Assembly: GCA_035651955.1 (NCBI GenBank)
Contig: DASRES010000008.1
Span: 45,867-109,866, forward strand
Length of the DNA stretch: 64,000 bases
Source of the DNA: Acidimicrobiia bacterium
GTDB lineage: Bacteria > Actinomycetota > Acidimicrobiia > IMCC26256 > JAMXLJ01
Direction: 5' to 3'
Shown here in pieces: positions 8,827 through 16,515 of the stretch (within the stretch, counting starts at the first letter, position 1; each line of letters begins with the position of its first letter). A program made the position numbers and the translations under genes. The notes below the pieces were generated by a model. The model was given only the letters and a program-made list of their open reading frames with translations. It was not told where the DNA came from and ran no database searches.

Positions 8827-9579
8827 TCAGGCCAGCAACCTCGCGCGCAGCGACGCGAGCTCGCGCGCGTCGAGCCCGTGCCGGGTCACGTACGCGGTGA
8901 CGGAGCCGTGCGCGGTGGTGATCCCCGCGAGCACGTCGCGCATCACGTGGGCCTCCGCGGTGAGCAGCGCGGGGTCGACGTTCCCCGCCTCGTTGCCCGC
9001 CGCGCCTCGGGACCGTTGACGCGCCAGCAGCTCGTCGAGGTGCTCGGCGGTCGTCGCGTAGTCGAGCGCGATCACGTCGTCGTCGACGCCGAGCACGCCG
9101 AGGAGGAGCGCCGCGACGAGGCCGGTACGGTCCTTGCCGGCCGCGCAGTGGAAGACGACGGGCTGGTTGACCGGGTCGGCGACGACCCGCAGAACCCCGA
9201 CGAACCGATCCGCGAAGCGCTCGAGCATCATCCCGTAGAGCTCCGCCATCGGGCGCGACACGGGGTCGGGCTCGCCGTCGCCCGGCCGGCGACGCGTCTC
9301 GTCCACGATCGGCAGGTGGTGCACGGCGACGCCGCGACCGGCGAGCGGTGCGGGGCCGTACGTCGCGACCTCGTTCGCGGCGCGCAGGTCCACCACGGTG
9401 ACGAGACCGAGCCCGTCGACCAGGCGCGCGACGTCGGCATCGCTCAGGTGCGAGAGCGAGTCGCTGCGGAAGACGCGTCCCGAGCGCACGGTGCGCCCGT
9501 CGACCGTCGGATAGCCGCCGAGATCGCGGAAGTTCGCGGGCCCGTCGAGCGCGATGCGTCGCGGTCCGAGGGTCGTCAT
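8827..9579 (-). CDS. Tyrosine-protein phosphatase (PTP/DSP-like, MptpB type)
   Basis: 250 aa. The active-site loop HCAAGKDRTG (CX5R, with the Lys and Asp typical of the bacterial MptpB-like group) lies in the middle, and the N-terminal NFRDLGGY plus RSGRVFRSD segments match the same family. Expected action: dephosphorylation of phosphotyrosine, phosphoinositide or related substrates. ATG at 9579 begins TTLGPRRIALDGPANFRD; an earlier start at 9630 would overlap the divergent gene at 9609. The promoter is shared with that divergent reductase in 29 nt. Confidence 0.85.
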   Translation of the reverse strand: MTTLGPRRIALDGPANFRDLGGYPTVDGRTVRSGRVFRSDSLSHLSDADVARLVDGLGLVTVVDLRAANEVATYGPAPLAGRGVAVHHLPIVDETRRRPGDGEPDPVSRPMAELYGMMLERFADRFVGVLRVVADPVNQPVVFHCAAGKDRTGLVAALLLGVLGVDDDVIALDYATTAEHLDELLARQRSRGAAGNEAGNVDPALLTAEAHVMRDVLAGITTAHGSVTAYVTRHGLDARELASLRARLLA

Positions 9580-9594
9580 GCGGTCATGGTCGCG

Positions 9595-9600
9595 TACGAT
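9595..9600 (+). promoter_or_regulatory. TACGAT -10 box, near-leaderless start
   Basis: TACGAT ends 8 nt before the ATG at 9609 with no Shine-Dalgarno between, so transcription should begin at or within a couple of nucleotides of the start codon. This fixes the ATG at 9609. Confidence 0.5.
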
Positions 9601-9608
9601 GCCGCGCC

Positions 9609-10106
9609 ATGTCCGACAGCGAGCAGACACGCCCGGAGGGCCAGGCCAACGAGGCGTTCGTCGAGCCGTCGCGCGACGAGATCCCCGGCATCAGCCGGCA
9701 GCACGTCGCCGCGATGGAGTCGTCCGACGCCGACGAGATCTGGGTCCTCGCGGGCATGCACCACGTCGTGCTCCGGACGATCGGGCGCAAGAGCGGCAAC
9801 GAGCACAAGGTCGCGCTCCCGTTCTGGATGGACCCGGAGGGCAACCGTGTGGTGGTCGCCTCGTTCTCCGGCGCGCCGAAGCACCCCGCGTGGTACCTCA
9901 ACCTGACGGACCGCGAGAAGAACCCCGAGGTCCTCGTGCGCGTGCAGGGCGGCGCGTTCTGGGCCGACGCGCAGGTGCTCGAGGGCGAGGACTACGAGCG
10001 GACGTGGGCCGGGCTGACCGCCGACCGCGCGTACTACAACGACTACCAGACGCGCACCGACCGCCGGATCCCGCTCGTGCGTCTCGTCGAGCTGCGTCCC
10101 GCGTGA
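9609..10106 (+). CDS. F420-type nitroreductase / DUF385-like deazaflavin-dependent reductase
   Basis: 165 aa, the usual length of the split-barrel DDN/FDOR-type family. Diagnostic features are LRTIGRKSGNEHKVALPFW and the central strand VVVASFSGAPKHPAWYLNL, which line the deazaflavin site in homologues. Expected reaction: transfer of hydride from reduced F420 to quinones, nitro compounds or other electrophiles. It fits the LLM-class F420 candidates at 20085 and 23546. Genes for F420 synthesis are not in the window. Family assignment is good; cofactor use is inferred from the family. Confidence 0.8.
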   Translation: MSDSEQTRPEGQANEAFVEPSRDEIPGISRQHVAAMESSDADEIWVLAGMHHVVLRTIGRKSGNEHKVALPFWMDPEGNRVVVASFSGAPKHPAWYLNLTDREKNPEVLVRVQGGAFWADAQVLEGEDYERTWAGLTADRAYYNDYQTRTDRRIPLVRLVELRPA

Positions 10107-10125
10107 CGCGACCGCCGTGCCGGCG

Positions 10126-10815
10126 TCAGCCGGCGAAGCGTGCACCGTCGAACGTGTCGACGGTGGTGAACTCGGCGACGGGCGCGCGCGCCAGCCGCTT
10201 CGGCTCGGCGACCGGGTACCCGAGCGCGAGCACCGCGGCGATCGCGAGCTCGTCGGGCACGCGCAGGAGCTGCTTCATCTCGGGCTCACGACGGATCGGC
10301 ATCGTCGTCATCACGCCGCGGAGCCCTTCCTCGCGCGCCGCGAGGAGCACGCTCCACGCGAACGGGTAGACCGACGCGCCGCCCGCGAACGTGTACCTGT
10401 CGAAGCCGCGGTCGACCGCTGCGAGCGCGCGCAGGTCGGCCAGGAGCGCGAGCAGGACGGGAACCTCGTCGAGATGCTCGGCGAACCCGCCCGGCCCGCT
10501 CGACGCGGCGTCGCGGATCGCGGGCGCATCCGCGAGCGCGGCCTGCTCGGCGGCGGTGTCGGTGACGGGCGCCCACGGTGTCAGGCCGCGCGAGCGCATC
10601 GCGAGGTAGTCGTACCAACCGTCGAGGTACAGGTCGCGCACCGCACGCCGGATCGCGCCGTCACGCAGCACGACCACGCGCCAGCCCTGCCGGTTCCCAC
10701 CGCTCGGCGCGAACCGCGCGTTGTCGAGGACGCGGAAGAGCACGTCGTCGGGGACCGGCTCGGGGCGAAACTCGCGGATCGCGCCCGTCGTCCGCAGCGC
10801 GTCGACCAGGTTCAC
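10126..10815 (-). CDS. Nitroreductase family FMN-dependent oxidoreductase
   Basis: 229 aa nitroreductase-fold protein. Recognisable parts are the N-terminal TTGAIREFRPEPVPDDVL, FAPSGGNRQGWRVVVL (FMN phosphate region) and the C-terminal PDELAIAAVLALGYPVA. Expected reaction: two-electron NAD(P)H-dependent reduction of nitro, quinone or enone groups. It starts with GTG at 10815 behind a strong GAGGAGG Shine-Dalgarno. It lies 10 nt downstream of the quinone oxidoreductase gene on the same strand, so both are probably cotranscribed as a redox detoxification or catabolic pair. Confidence 0.85.
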   Translation of the reverse strand: MNLVDALRTTGAIREFRPEPVPDDVLFRVLDNARFAPSGGNRQGWRVVVLRDGAIRRAVRDLYLDGWYDYLAMRSRGLTPWAPVTDTAAEQAALADAPAIRDAASSGPGGFAEHLDEVPVLLALLADLRALAAVDRGFDRYTFAGGASVYPFAWSVLLAAREEGLRGVMTTMPIRREPEMKQLLRVPDELAIAAVLALGYPVAEPKRLARAPVAEFTTVDTFDGARFAG

Positions 10816-10825
10816 GTCGTCCTCC

Positions 10826-11860
10826 TCACGGCGTCACGTGCACGACGCTCTTGCCGATCGTCTTCCTCGACTCGAGGTCCTCCAGCGCGGACGGGATCTC
10901 GTCGAAGCCGACGACGCGGCCGACGCGCGGCGCGATCGCGCCCGCGTCGAGCAGCGCGACGAGCGCGTCGTGGGTCTCCTGCCCGACGTCGCGCCCGAAC
11001 GCGTTGAACCCGGCGGCGCGCGCCGCAGGGTAGGGGTCGTCGTTCCAGCTCATCATGGCGCCGACGACCGAGAAGTTGCCCTTGCTGATGGCGCGGGGTG
11101 GGAGGCCGGCCTCGCCACCCGCCTGCCCGCCCGAGAAGCCCGCCGCCAGGTAGCGCCCTTCGCGCGCGATGCAGCGGAACGACCCGAGCGCGACGTCGCC
11201 GCCGACGAGATCGCAGATGACGTCGGCGCCGCGCCCTTCCGTCGCCTCGAGCACGACGGCCGCGAAGTCCTCGGTGCGGTAGTCGATCACGACGTCGGCA
11301 CCGAGCGCCCGGCAGTACGCGGTCTTCTCGGGGCCGCCCGCGGTCGCGAACACGCGTGCGCCTGCGGCGACGCCGAGCTGCACCGCGGCCGAGCCGACAC
11401 CGCCCGCACCCGAGTGGACGAGCAGCGTCTCGCCGTTGCGGAGCCCGGCGCGCCGGTGCAGCGCGAGGTGCGCGGTGTGGAACGCGATCATGAACGCAGC
11501 CGCGTGGTCGTCGTCGAGCGCGTCGGGCGCGTCGAACGTCATCGCGACCGGCGCGACGGCCTGCTGCGCGTACGCCCCGTGCCCGCCGGTCGGTACCGCG
11601 ACGACGCGCCGGCCGATCCACGAGTCGGCGCCCGGGCCCGCGGCGTCGACGACCCCCGTCATCTCCATGCCCAGCGCGAACGGGAGGGGCGGCGCGATCG
11701 TCGGGTAGATGCCGCGGCACATGTCGGTGTCGTTGAGGTTGAGCGCGGTCCGGCTGACCGCGACCCGGACCTCGCCCGGGCCCGGCACCGGGGGATCGAC
11801 GTCGTCGAGCCGCAGCGCGGCCGTCGGCGGGCCGTATCGGTGGACTCGCCACTGCTTCAC
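10826..11860 (-). CDS. Zinc-independent quinone oxidoreductase (MDR family)
   Basis: 344 aa medium-chain dehydrogenase/reductase of the QOR type. The Rossmann motif GAGGVGSAAVQLG lies near residues 148-160 and no structural-zinc cysteine cluster is seen. Expected reaction: NADPH-dependent reduction of quinones or enoyl groups. The start was set at GTG 11860 (KQWRVHRYG follows, the family N-terminus); GTG 11869 is three codons upstream. It is divergent from the SDR at 11909 across about 48 nt and upstream of the nitroreductase. Confidence 0.85.
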   Translation of the reverse strand: MKQWRVHRYGPPTAALRLDDVDPPVPGPGEVRVAVSRTALNLNDTDMCRGIYPTIAPPLPFALGMEMTGVVDAAGPGADSWIGRRVVAVPTGGHGAYAQQAVAPVAMTFDAPDALDDDHAAAFMIAFHTAHLALHRRAGLRNGETLLVHSGAGGVGSAAVQLGVAAGARVFATAGGPEKTAYCRALGADVVIDYRTEDFAAVVLEATEGRGADVICDLVGGDVALGSFRCIAREGRYLAAGFSGGQAGGEAGLPPRAISKGNFSVVGAMMSWNDDPYPAARAAGFNAFGRDVGQETHDALVALLDAGAIAPRVGRVVGFDEIPSALEDLESRKTIGKSVVHVTP

Positions 11861-11908
11861 CGCGGACACGTTGTCACACACGCCGGCGGGCGAGTGGTAG
11901 ACGGAAGC

Positions 11909-12781
11909 GTGGACACGACGGGAACGAGCCTCGACGACCTCACGCTGCGCGACCGCGTCGCGATCGTGACGGGCGCCGGACGCGGCATCGGCGCCGAGAT
12001 CGCCGTCACGTTCGCGGCCGCGGGCGCGGACACTGCCCTCGTCGCCCGCTCCGCCGACCAGCTCGACGACGTCGCCGAGCGTGTCCGCGCGCACGGGCGC
12101 CGCGCGCTGGTGCTGCCCGGCGACGTGAACGACCTCGCGTTCCTGGCCGCGATCGTCGCTCGTACGGTCGCGGAGCTGGGCGGTGTCGACGTGGTCGTCA
12201 ACAACGCGGGCGGTTCGGTGTCGCACCGGTTCCTCGACACACGGGTCGAACAGCTCGAGGCGTCGTTCCACTTCAACGTCTCGGTCCCGTTCGAGCTCAC
12301 GCGCCTCGCCGTTCCTCAGATGCTGACAGCGGGTCGGAGGCGAGGCGGAGGCGTGGCCGGAGGCCGGGACGCCGGAGCCGAGGCGACCAATGGACGTGGA
12401 GGCTGCGTCGTCAACATCGGGTCGGTCGCGGGGGTGAAGGCCGCCCGCGGGTCGCTGGTGCACTCGACGACGAAGGCTGCGCTGGCGCAGCTCACGCGCG
12501 TGATGGCCGCCGACCTCGCGCCACGCGTACGCGTCAACGCGGTGCTGCCGGGCGCGGTCGAGACCGACGCGCTGCGGGGGTTCCTCGAGCGGATGGATCC
12601 GTCGGTGCGTGAGCACATGCGCGACCGCACGCCGATGCGACGCAACGGCACGCCGCGTGACATCGCGGCCGCGGTGCTGTTCCTGGCGTCGCCTGCGGCG
12701 AGCTGGATCACGGGCAAGCTGCTCGAGGTGGACGGCGCCGCGGGCGACGACCTCGTCCCGAAGGCCATCCCGGACTACTGA
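11909..12781 (+). CDS. SDR family oxidoreductase with an extra Gly/Arg-rich insertion
   Basis: 290 aa classical SDR: TGAGRGIG cofactor motif, NNAGG, SVAG serine region, and a catalytic position written STTK (HSTTKAAL) where YxxxK is usual, so the tyrosine is replaced. It ends in the typical WITGKLLEVDGA. Between the fifth helix (QMLTAG) and strand (GGCVVNIGSV) lie about 20 unusual residues encoded by 12331-12400, absent in ordinary SDRs and resembling the window's dispersed repeat at DNA level. The start is GTG 11909; 11894 is possible. Probably an acyl or steroid-type ketoreductase, or inactive given the Tyr change. Confidence 0.8.
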   Translation: MDTTGTSLDDLTLRDRVAIVTGAGRGIGAEIAVTFAAAGADTALVARSADQLDDVAERVRAHGRRALVLPGDVNDLAFLAAIVARTVAELGGVDVVVNNAGGSVSHRFLDTRVEQLEASFHFNVSVPFELTRLAVPQMLTAGRRRGGGVAGGRDAGAEATNGRGGCVVNIGSVAGVKAARGSLVHSTTKAALAQLTRVMAADLAPRVRVNAVLPGAVETDALRGFLERMDPSVREHMRDRTPMRRNGTPRDIAAAVLFLASPAASWITGKLLEVDGAAGDDLVPKAIPDY

Positions 12782-12819
12782 GCGTGGTCCCGGTCGCGGG
12801 CCCGAGGCAGACTGACGGC

Positions 12820-13737
12820 GTGCACCTGCCGAGCTTGTGGGTGACGTGGCGGGCGGCCGCGGTCGTGGCCGTCACCCTGGCTGCGCTCGGCGTCGTCGCG
12901 CGGCGCCGCGGCGGGGAGGGTCGCGTCGCGACGTTCGTCGCCGCGTTCGCGTCGGAGGCCGCCGTGGTCTTCGCGCTGTTCGCGATGTGGCAGCTCGCCG
13001 CGACGTTGTCGATCACGCGCGTGACGGGCGCGATCGCGCACGCGCGCACGGTGTGGCACATCGAGCGTTGGTTGCACCTGCCGAGCGAGGTCACCGTGCA
13101 GTCGTGGTTCCTCCCGCACCCGACGCTCGTCCGGCTGGCCAACCTCTACTACGCGTCGTTGCACTTCCCCGTGACCATCGCGTTCCTCGTCTGGGTGTTC
13201 GTGCGCCGTCGGGACCGGTATCCGCGCGTCCGCAACGCGCTCGCGGTCGCGACCGGTGCGTGCCTGCTCGTGCAGATGATCCCGGTGGCACCGCCGCGCA
13301 TGCTCGACGGGCTGGGCTTCGTCGACACCGCGCTGCGCTACGGGCAGTCGGTCTACGGCTCGACGGGGCGGGGGATCGCCGACCAGCTCTCGGCGATGCC
13401 GTCCGTCCACGTCGCGTGGGCGGTGCTGGTCGCCGTCGGCGTGTGCGCCCTGACGCGCAGCCGGTGGCGGTGGCTGGCCGTCGTGCACGCCGCGTTGACC
13501 GTGCTCGTCGTCGTCGTCACCGCCAACCACTTCTGGCTCGACGGCATCGTCGCCGTCGCCCTGCTCGGGCTCGGCTGGCTCGTGGCGACGGCGATCGACC
13601 GCGTACCGGCGCGACGCCCGTCCCTGGCCCTCGCGGTGCAGAGCGGCCCGGAGCCGGGTACGAACTCCCTGACGCCAGTGTCAGTCGGGGGACGTGCCGT
13701 GGGCGAGCAACCGGAGAGAACCGATGTCCCTGCGTGA
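12820..13737 (+). CDS. PAP2 / inositolphosphotransferase-like membrane phosphatase
   Basis: 305 aa with about six membrane helices. The phosphatase signatures SAMPSVHVAW (PSxH) and ANHFWLDG (last catalytic His and Asp) are in the C-terminal half, as in PAP2-superfamily proteins of the Aur1/Ipt1 type. Expected function: lipid phosphate or polyprenyl phosphate hydrolysis, or head-group transfer, at the membrane. GTG 12820 has a GAGG 12 nt upstream; GTG 12784 is an alternative. The 3' end overlaps the acyl-CoA ligase start by 14 nt, suggesting one transcript with it. Confidence 0.8.
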   Translation: MHLPSLWVTWRAAAVVAVTLAALGVVARRRGGEGRVATFVAAFASEAAVVFALFAMWQLAATLSITRVTGAIAHARTVWHIERWLHLPSEVTVQSWFLPHPTLVRLANLYYASLHFPVTIAFLVWVFVRRRDRYPRVRNALAVATGACLLVQMIPVAPPRMLDGLGFVDTALRYGQSVYGSTGRGIADQLSAMPSVHVAWAVLVAVGVCALTRSRWRWLAVVHAALTVLVVVVTANHFWLDGIVAVALLGLGWLVATAIDRVPARRPSLALAVQSGPEPGTNSLTPVSVGGRAVGEQPERTDVPA

Positions 13738-15226
13738 GCGGGTCACGCTGGCGCGCGCCCGCGACGTCACGACCGGAACGCTGCTCGAGCGTCTCACGCG
13801 ACTGAACGACGGCAGCCGTCTCGTGACGGAGGACGGCGCGGACGGGATGGTGCTGACGTACCGCGACGCCGCGGACGTCGTCGCCCGCTGGGCGGGCGGC
13901 ATTGCCGCGCGCGCGGGTCGGGGCGCGCGCGTCGTCATCGCGACGCCGAACGGCTACGCGCTGTTCCTGCTGTGCCTCGCGGCCGGGCGCGCGGGATGCG
14001 TGGCCGTGCCCGTCAACCCGAAGATGCGCGCCGACGAGGTCGACCACGTCGTCGCCGACTCGCAGGCCGCGCTGGTCGTCCGCTCACCCGCGGAGGTCGA
14101 CGGCGCCGCGCCGATGCCGGCTGCACCGGTCGATCCCGGCGACGTCGCCGCGCTCTTCTACACGTCGGGCACGACGGGCAAGCCGAAGGGCGCGCAGCTG
14201 TCGCACCGCGCGCTCGTCGGCCAGGCGATCAAGGGCGTGCTCTACCCGTCGTGGCTCCACCGCGACGAGATGGTGACCGGGATGCCGGTCGCGCACATCG
14301 CCGGGTTCTCGATGCTCGTCATGCAGGCATGTCTCGGCGTGCCCGTCTACCTGTTGCGCAAGTTCCGTCCCGACGTCGCGCTCGACGCGATCGAGCAGCG
14401 ACGGGCGACGATGTTCGTCGGCGTCCCCGCGATGTACCGCATGATGCTCGAGGCCGGTGCGCCGGCGCGCGACCTGCGCTCGGTGCGGCTGTGGGGGTCG
14501 GGCGCCGACGCGATGCCCGTCGACCTGGCCCGGCGGTTCCAGCGCATGGGCGCGACCGTCACGTTGCCGATGCTGCACGCGTCGCTCGGGACCGCCGCCT
14601 TCTTCGACGGCTACGGGATGGTCGAGCTCGGCGGAGGCGTCGCGCTGAAGGTCTCGCCGCCGGGGATCCCGCTGCGCACGCCGCCCCTCGTCGGTGTCCC
14701 GATGCCGGGCGTCAAGATGAAGGTCGTCGACGAGCAGGGTGTCGAGCTCCCGCGCGGCACCGTCGGCGAGCTCGCGGTGCGCGCGCCGGCTGTCATGCGC
14801 GGGTACCACGGTCGCGGCGCGCCCGACGACGCGTTCACCCCAGACGGCTGGCTCCGCACGGGTGACCTCGCGCGCCGAACCAGGCTCGGGATGGTCGAGT
14901 TCGCGGGGCGCAAGAAGGACGTCATCAAGCACGGCGGGTACTCGGTGTTCGCCGTCGAGGTGGAGCACACGCTCCAGCAGCACGACGCGGTGTCCGAGGC
15001 CGCGGTGGTCGGGCTCCCCGACGTGCGCAAGGGCGAGGTGCCGGCCGCGGCCGTGGTGCTGCGCCAGGGCTGCAGCGTGAGCGGCGACGAGCTCGCGCAC
15101 TGGGCGCACGAGCACATGGCGGACTACAAGGCGCCGCAGCGCGTCCTCGTCGTCGACGAGCTGCCCCGGACGGGGACGGAGAAGGTCCAGAAGGCCGAGG
15201 TCAAGAAGCTGTTCGGGGTGTCGTGA
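13724..15226 (+). CDS. Acyl-CoA synthetase (AMP-forming), class I adenylate-forming enzyme
   Basis: 500 aa. The ATP/AMP loop YTSGTTGKPKG, the adenylate motif GYGMVE and the hinge LRTGDLARR are present, and the catalytic C-terminal lysine lies in TGTEKVQKAEVKK. Expected reaction: carboxylic acid + ATP + CoA to acyl-CoA + AMP + PPi. ATG 13724 has a GGAGAG ribosome site and overlaps the PAP2 gene end. Its 3' end overlaps the convergent apbE by 26 nt. The chain is slightly shorter than typical FadD proteins in the N-terminal domain. Substrate unknown. Confidence 0.88.
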   Translation: MSLRERVTLARARDVTTGTLLERLTRLNDGSRLVTEDGADGMVLTYRDAADVVARWAGGIAARAGRGARVVIATPNGYALFLLCLAAGRAGCVAVPVNPKMRADEVDHVVADSQAALVVRSPAEVDGAAPMPAAPVDPGDVAALFYTSGTTGKPKGAQLSHRALVGQAIKGVLYPSWLHRDEMVTGMPVAHIAGFSMLVMQACLGVPVYLLRKFRPDVALDAIEQRRATMFVGVPAMYRMMLEAGAPARDLRSVRLWGSGADAMPVDLARRFQRMGATVTLPMLHASLGTAAFFDGYGMVELGGGVALKVSPPGIPLRTPPLVGVPMPGVKMKVVDEQGVELPRGTVGELAVRAPAVMRGYHGRGAPDDAFTPDGWLRTGDLARRTRLGMVEFAGRKKDVIKHGGYSVFAVEVEHTLQQHDAVSEAAVVGLPDVRKGEVPAAAVVLRQGCSVSGDELAHWAHEHMADYKAPQRVLVVDELPRTGTEKVQKAEVKKLFGVS

Positions 15227-15992
15227 AGCGCGCGAAGCCCGGCGTGCTCAGGACGCGCGCGTCGTTCGTGATCGCCATCGCCTCGTAGCCGCCGCGCCGC
15301 GCGATCCATTCGAGCCCGGCCCGGCCCATCACCATCACGGCGGTCGCGTACGCGTCGGCGAGCGCGAGATCCGGCCCGACGACCGTGGCGGACGCGAGCG
15401 CGGTCGCGGGGTGTCCGGTGCGCGGATCGAGGACGTGGTCGCCACGTTCGTACCGTCCCGACGTCGCGACCGCGAGGTCGTACGCGTCCACGACGGCCGC
15501 GACCTTGTCGCGCTCCCACGGGTGCTGGATCCCGACGCGCCACGGGGTGGCTTCATCACGCGGGCGGCGCGTCAGCACGTCGCCGCCCGCGTTGATGCAG
15601 AAGTCGTGCGCACCCGCGCGTTCGAGCAGTTCGCCGGCGCGCTGGACCGCCCATCCCTTCACGATCCCGGACGGGTCGAGCGGCGCGCGCCCGGGCGCGG
15701 GCGGCGCGTCCGGGTGCGCGCCGGCGCGCACGTCGAACGCTCCGCCCGTCTCCTCGCGGACGCGGTCGGAGAGCGCGAGCACGGTCCGGACCTCGTCGCT
15801 CGCGTTGTGCCGCGCGAGCGCACCGTGCCCGAGCCGCACGATCTCGGAGTCGTCCCGCCACGTGCTGAACAGCAGGTCCACACGGTCGAACCACGCGTAC
15901 ACGTCGTCGAGGGCGCGCTCGTCGACCGCGTGGTCCGCGTCCCGCACGTCGACCGAGACGACCGTGCCCCAGCACGGCTCGGCCCGCTGCAC
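15201..15992 (-). CDS. apbE: FAD:protein FMN transferase (ApbE)
   Basis: 263 aa. Motifs DPSGIVKGWAV (Mg/FAD site), NAGGDVL, and ATSGRYERGDHVLDPRTG match ApbE. It attaches FMN covalently to a Thr/Ser of partner proteins outside the membrane. Its likely substrate is encoded immediately upstream (15995-16498, SGATYTS), whose stop is 2 nt before this GTG start, so translation is coupled. It is somewhat short and lacks an obvious signal peptide or lipobox, so the export route is unclear. Confidence 0.9.
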   Translation of the reverse strand: MQRAEPCWGTVVSVDVRDADHAVDERALDDVYAWFDRVDLLFSTWRDDSEIVRLGHGALARHNASDEVRTVLALSDRVREETGGAFDVRAGAHPDAPPAPGRAPLDPSGIVKGWAVQRAGELLERAGAHDFCINAGGDVLTRRPRDEATPWRVGIQHPWERDKVAAVVDAYDLAVATSGRYERGDHVLDPRTGHPATALASATVVGPDLALADAYATAVMVMGRAGLEWIARRGGYEAMAITNDARVLSTPGFARFTTPRTAS

Positions 15993-15994
15993 GG

Positions 15995-16498
15995 TCAGGA
16001 GTTGACGCCGGCGGCCTGGAGCGCGGCCTGCAGCGACTGCGCGTAGCCCTCGCTCGTGTACGTCGCGCCCGACACGACGTCGATGTTCGCGCTCTGGGCC
16101 TGCAACGCCTCGTCCCGGAGCTCGGGGCCGGCGAAGTCGCTGATGCGCGCCGAGCGGGGACGGTCACCGGGGAGCTGCAGCGCCTTGACGTCGACGAGAC
16201 GGCCGTTCGCCACGGTGACGCGCACCTGCACGTCGCCGTATTGCGTCGAGACGGTGGGCCCGTCCACCTCGCGACGCGCCGACGGTGCGGTCGTCGTCGT
16301 CGAGGGCTGCGACGACGTGTCGCCCGACGACCCGGCCGGCGCGGTCGTGCCCGTGGTGGGCGGCGCCGCGGCCGCGGGCGGGTTCGTGGCCGGGGCCGCG
16401 TGCGCGACGCGTGTCGGCGTGGCCGGCGACGTGTGGAAGCTCAGCAGCAGGGCCAACCCCGCGGCGGTGGCGACGAGAACGGGAACGACGCGGCGCAT
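15995..16498 (-). CDS. Secreted FMN-binding domain protein
   Basis: 167 aa. An N-terminal hydrophobic signal (VVPVLVATAAGLALLLSF) is followed by a Pro/Thr/Ser-rich linker and an FMN_bind domain of about 90 residues ending in SGATYTSEGYAQSLQAAL. The SGAT(x)T segment is the flavinylation motif recognised by ApbE, encoded next. ATG 16498 starts right before the signal. Together with the upstream ferric-reductase-like FNR it should pass electrons from cytoplasmic NAD(P)H to an extracytoplasmic acceptor. Confidence 0.88.
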   Translation of the reverse strand: MRRVVPVLVATAAGLALLLSFHTSPATPTRVAHAAPATNPPAAAAPPTTGTTAPAGSSGDTSSQPSTTTTAPSARREVDGPTVSTQYGDVQVRVTVANGRLVDVKALQLPGDRPRSARISDFAGPELRDEALQAQSANIDVVSGATYTSEGYAQSLQAALQAAGVNS

Positions 16499-16515
16499 CG
16501 GGTGTCCTCGCTCCT

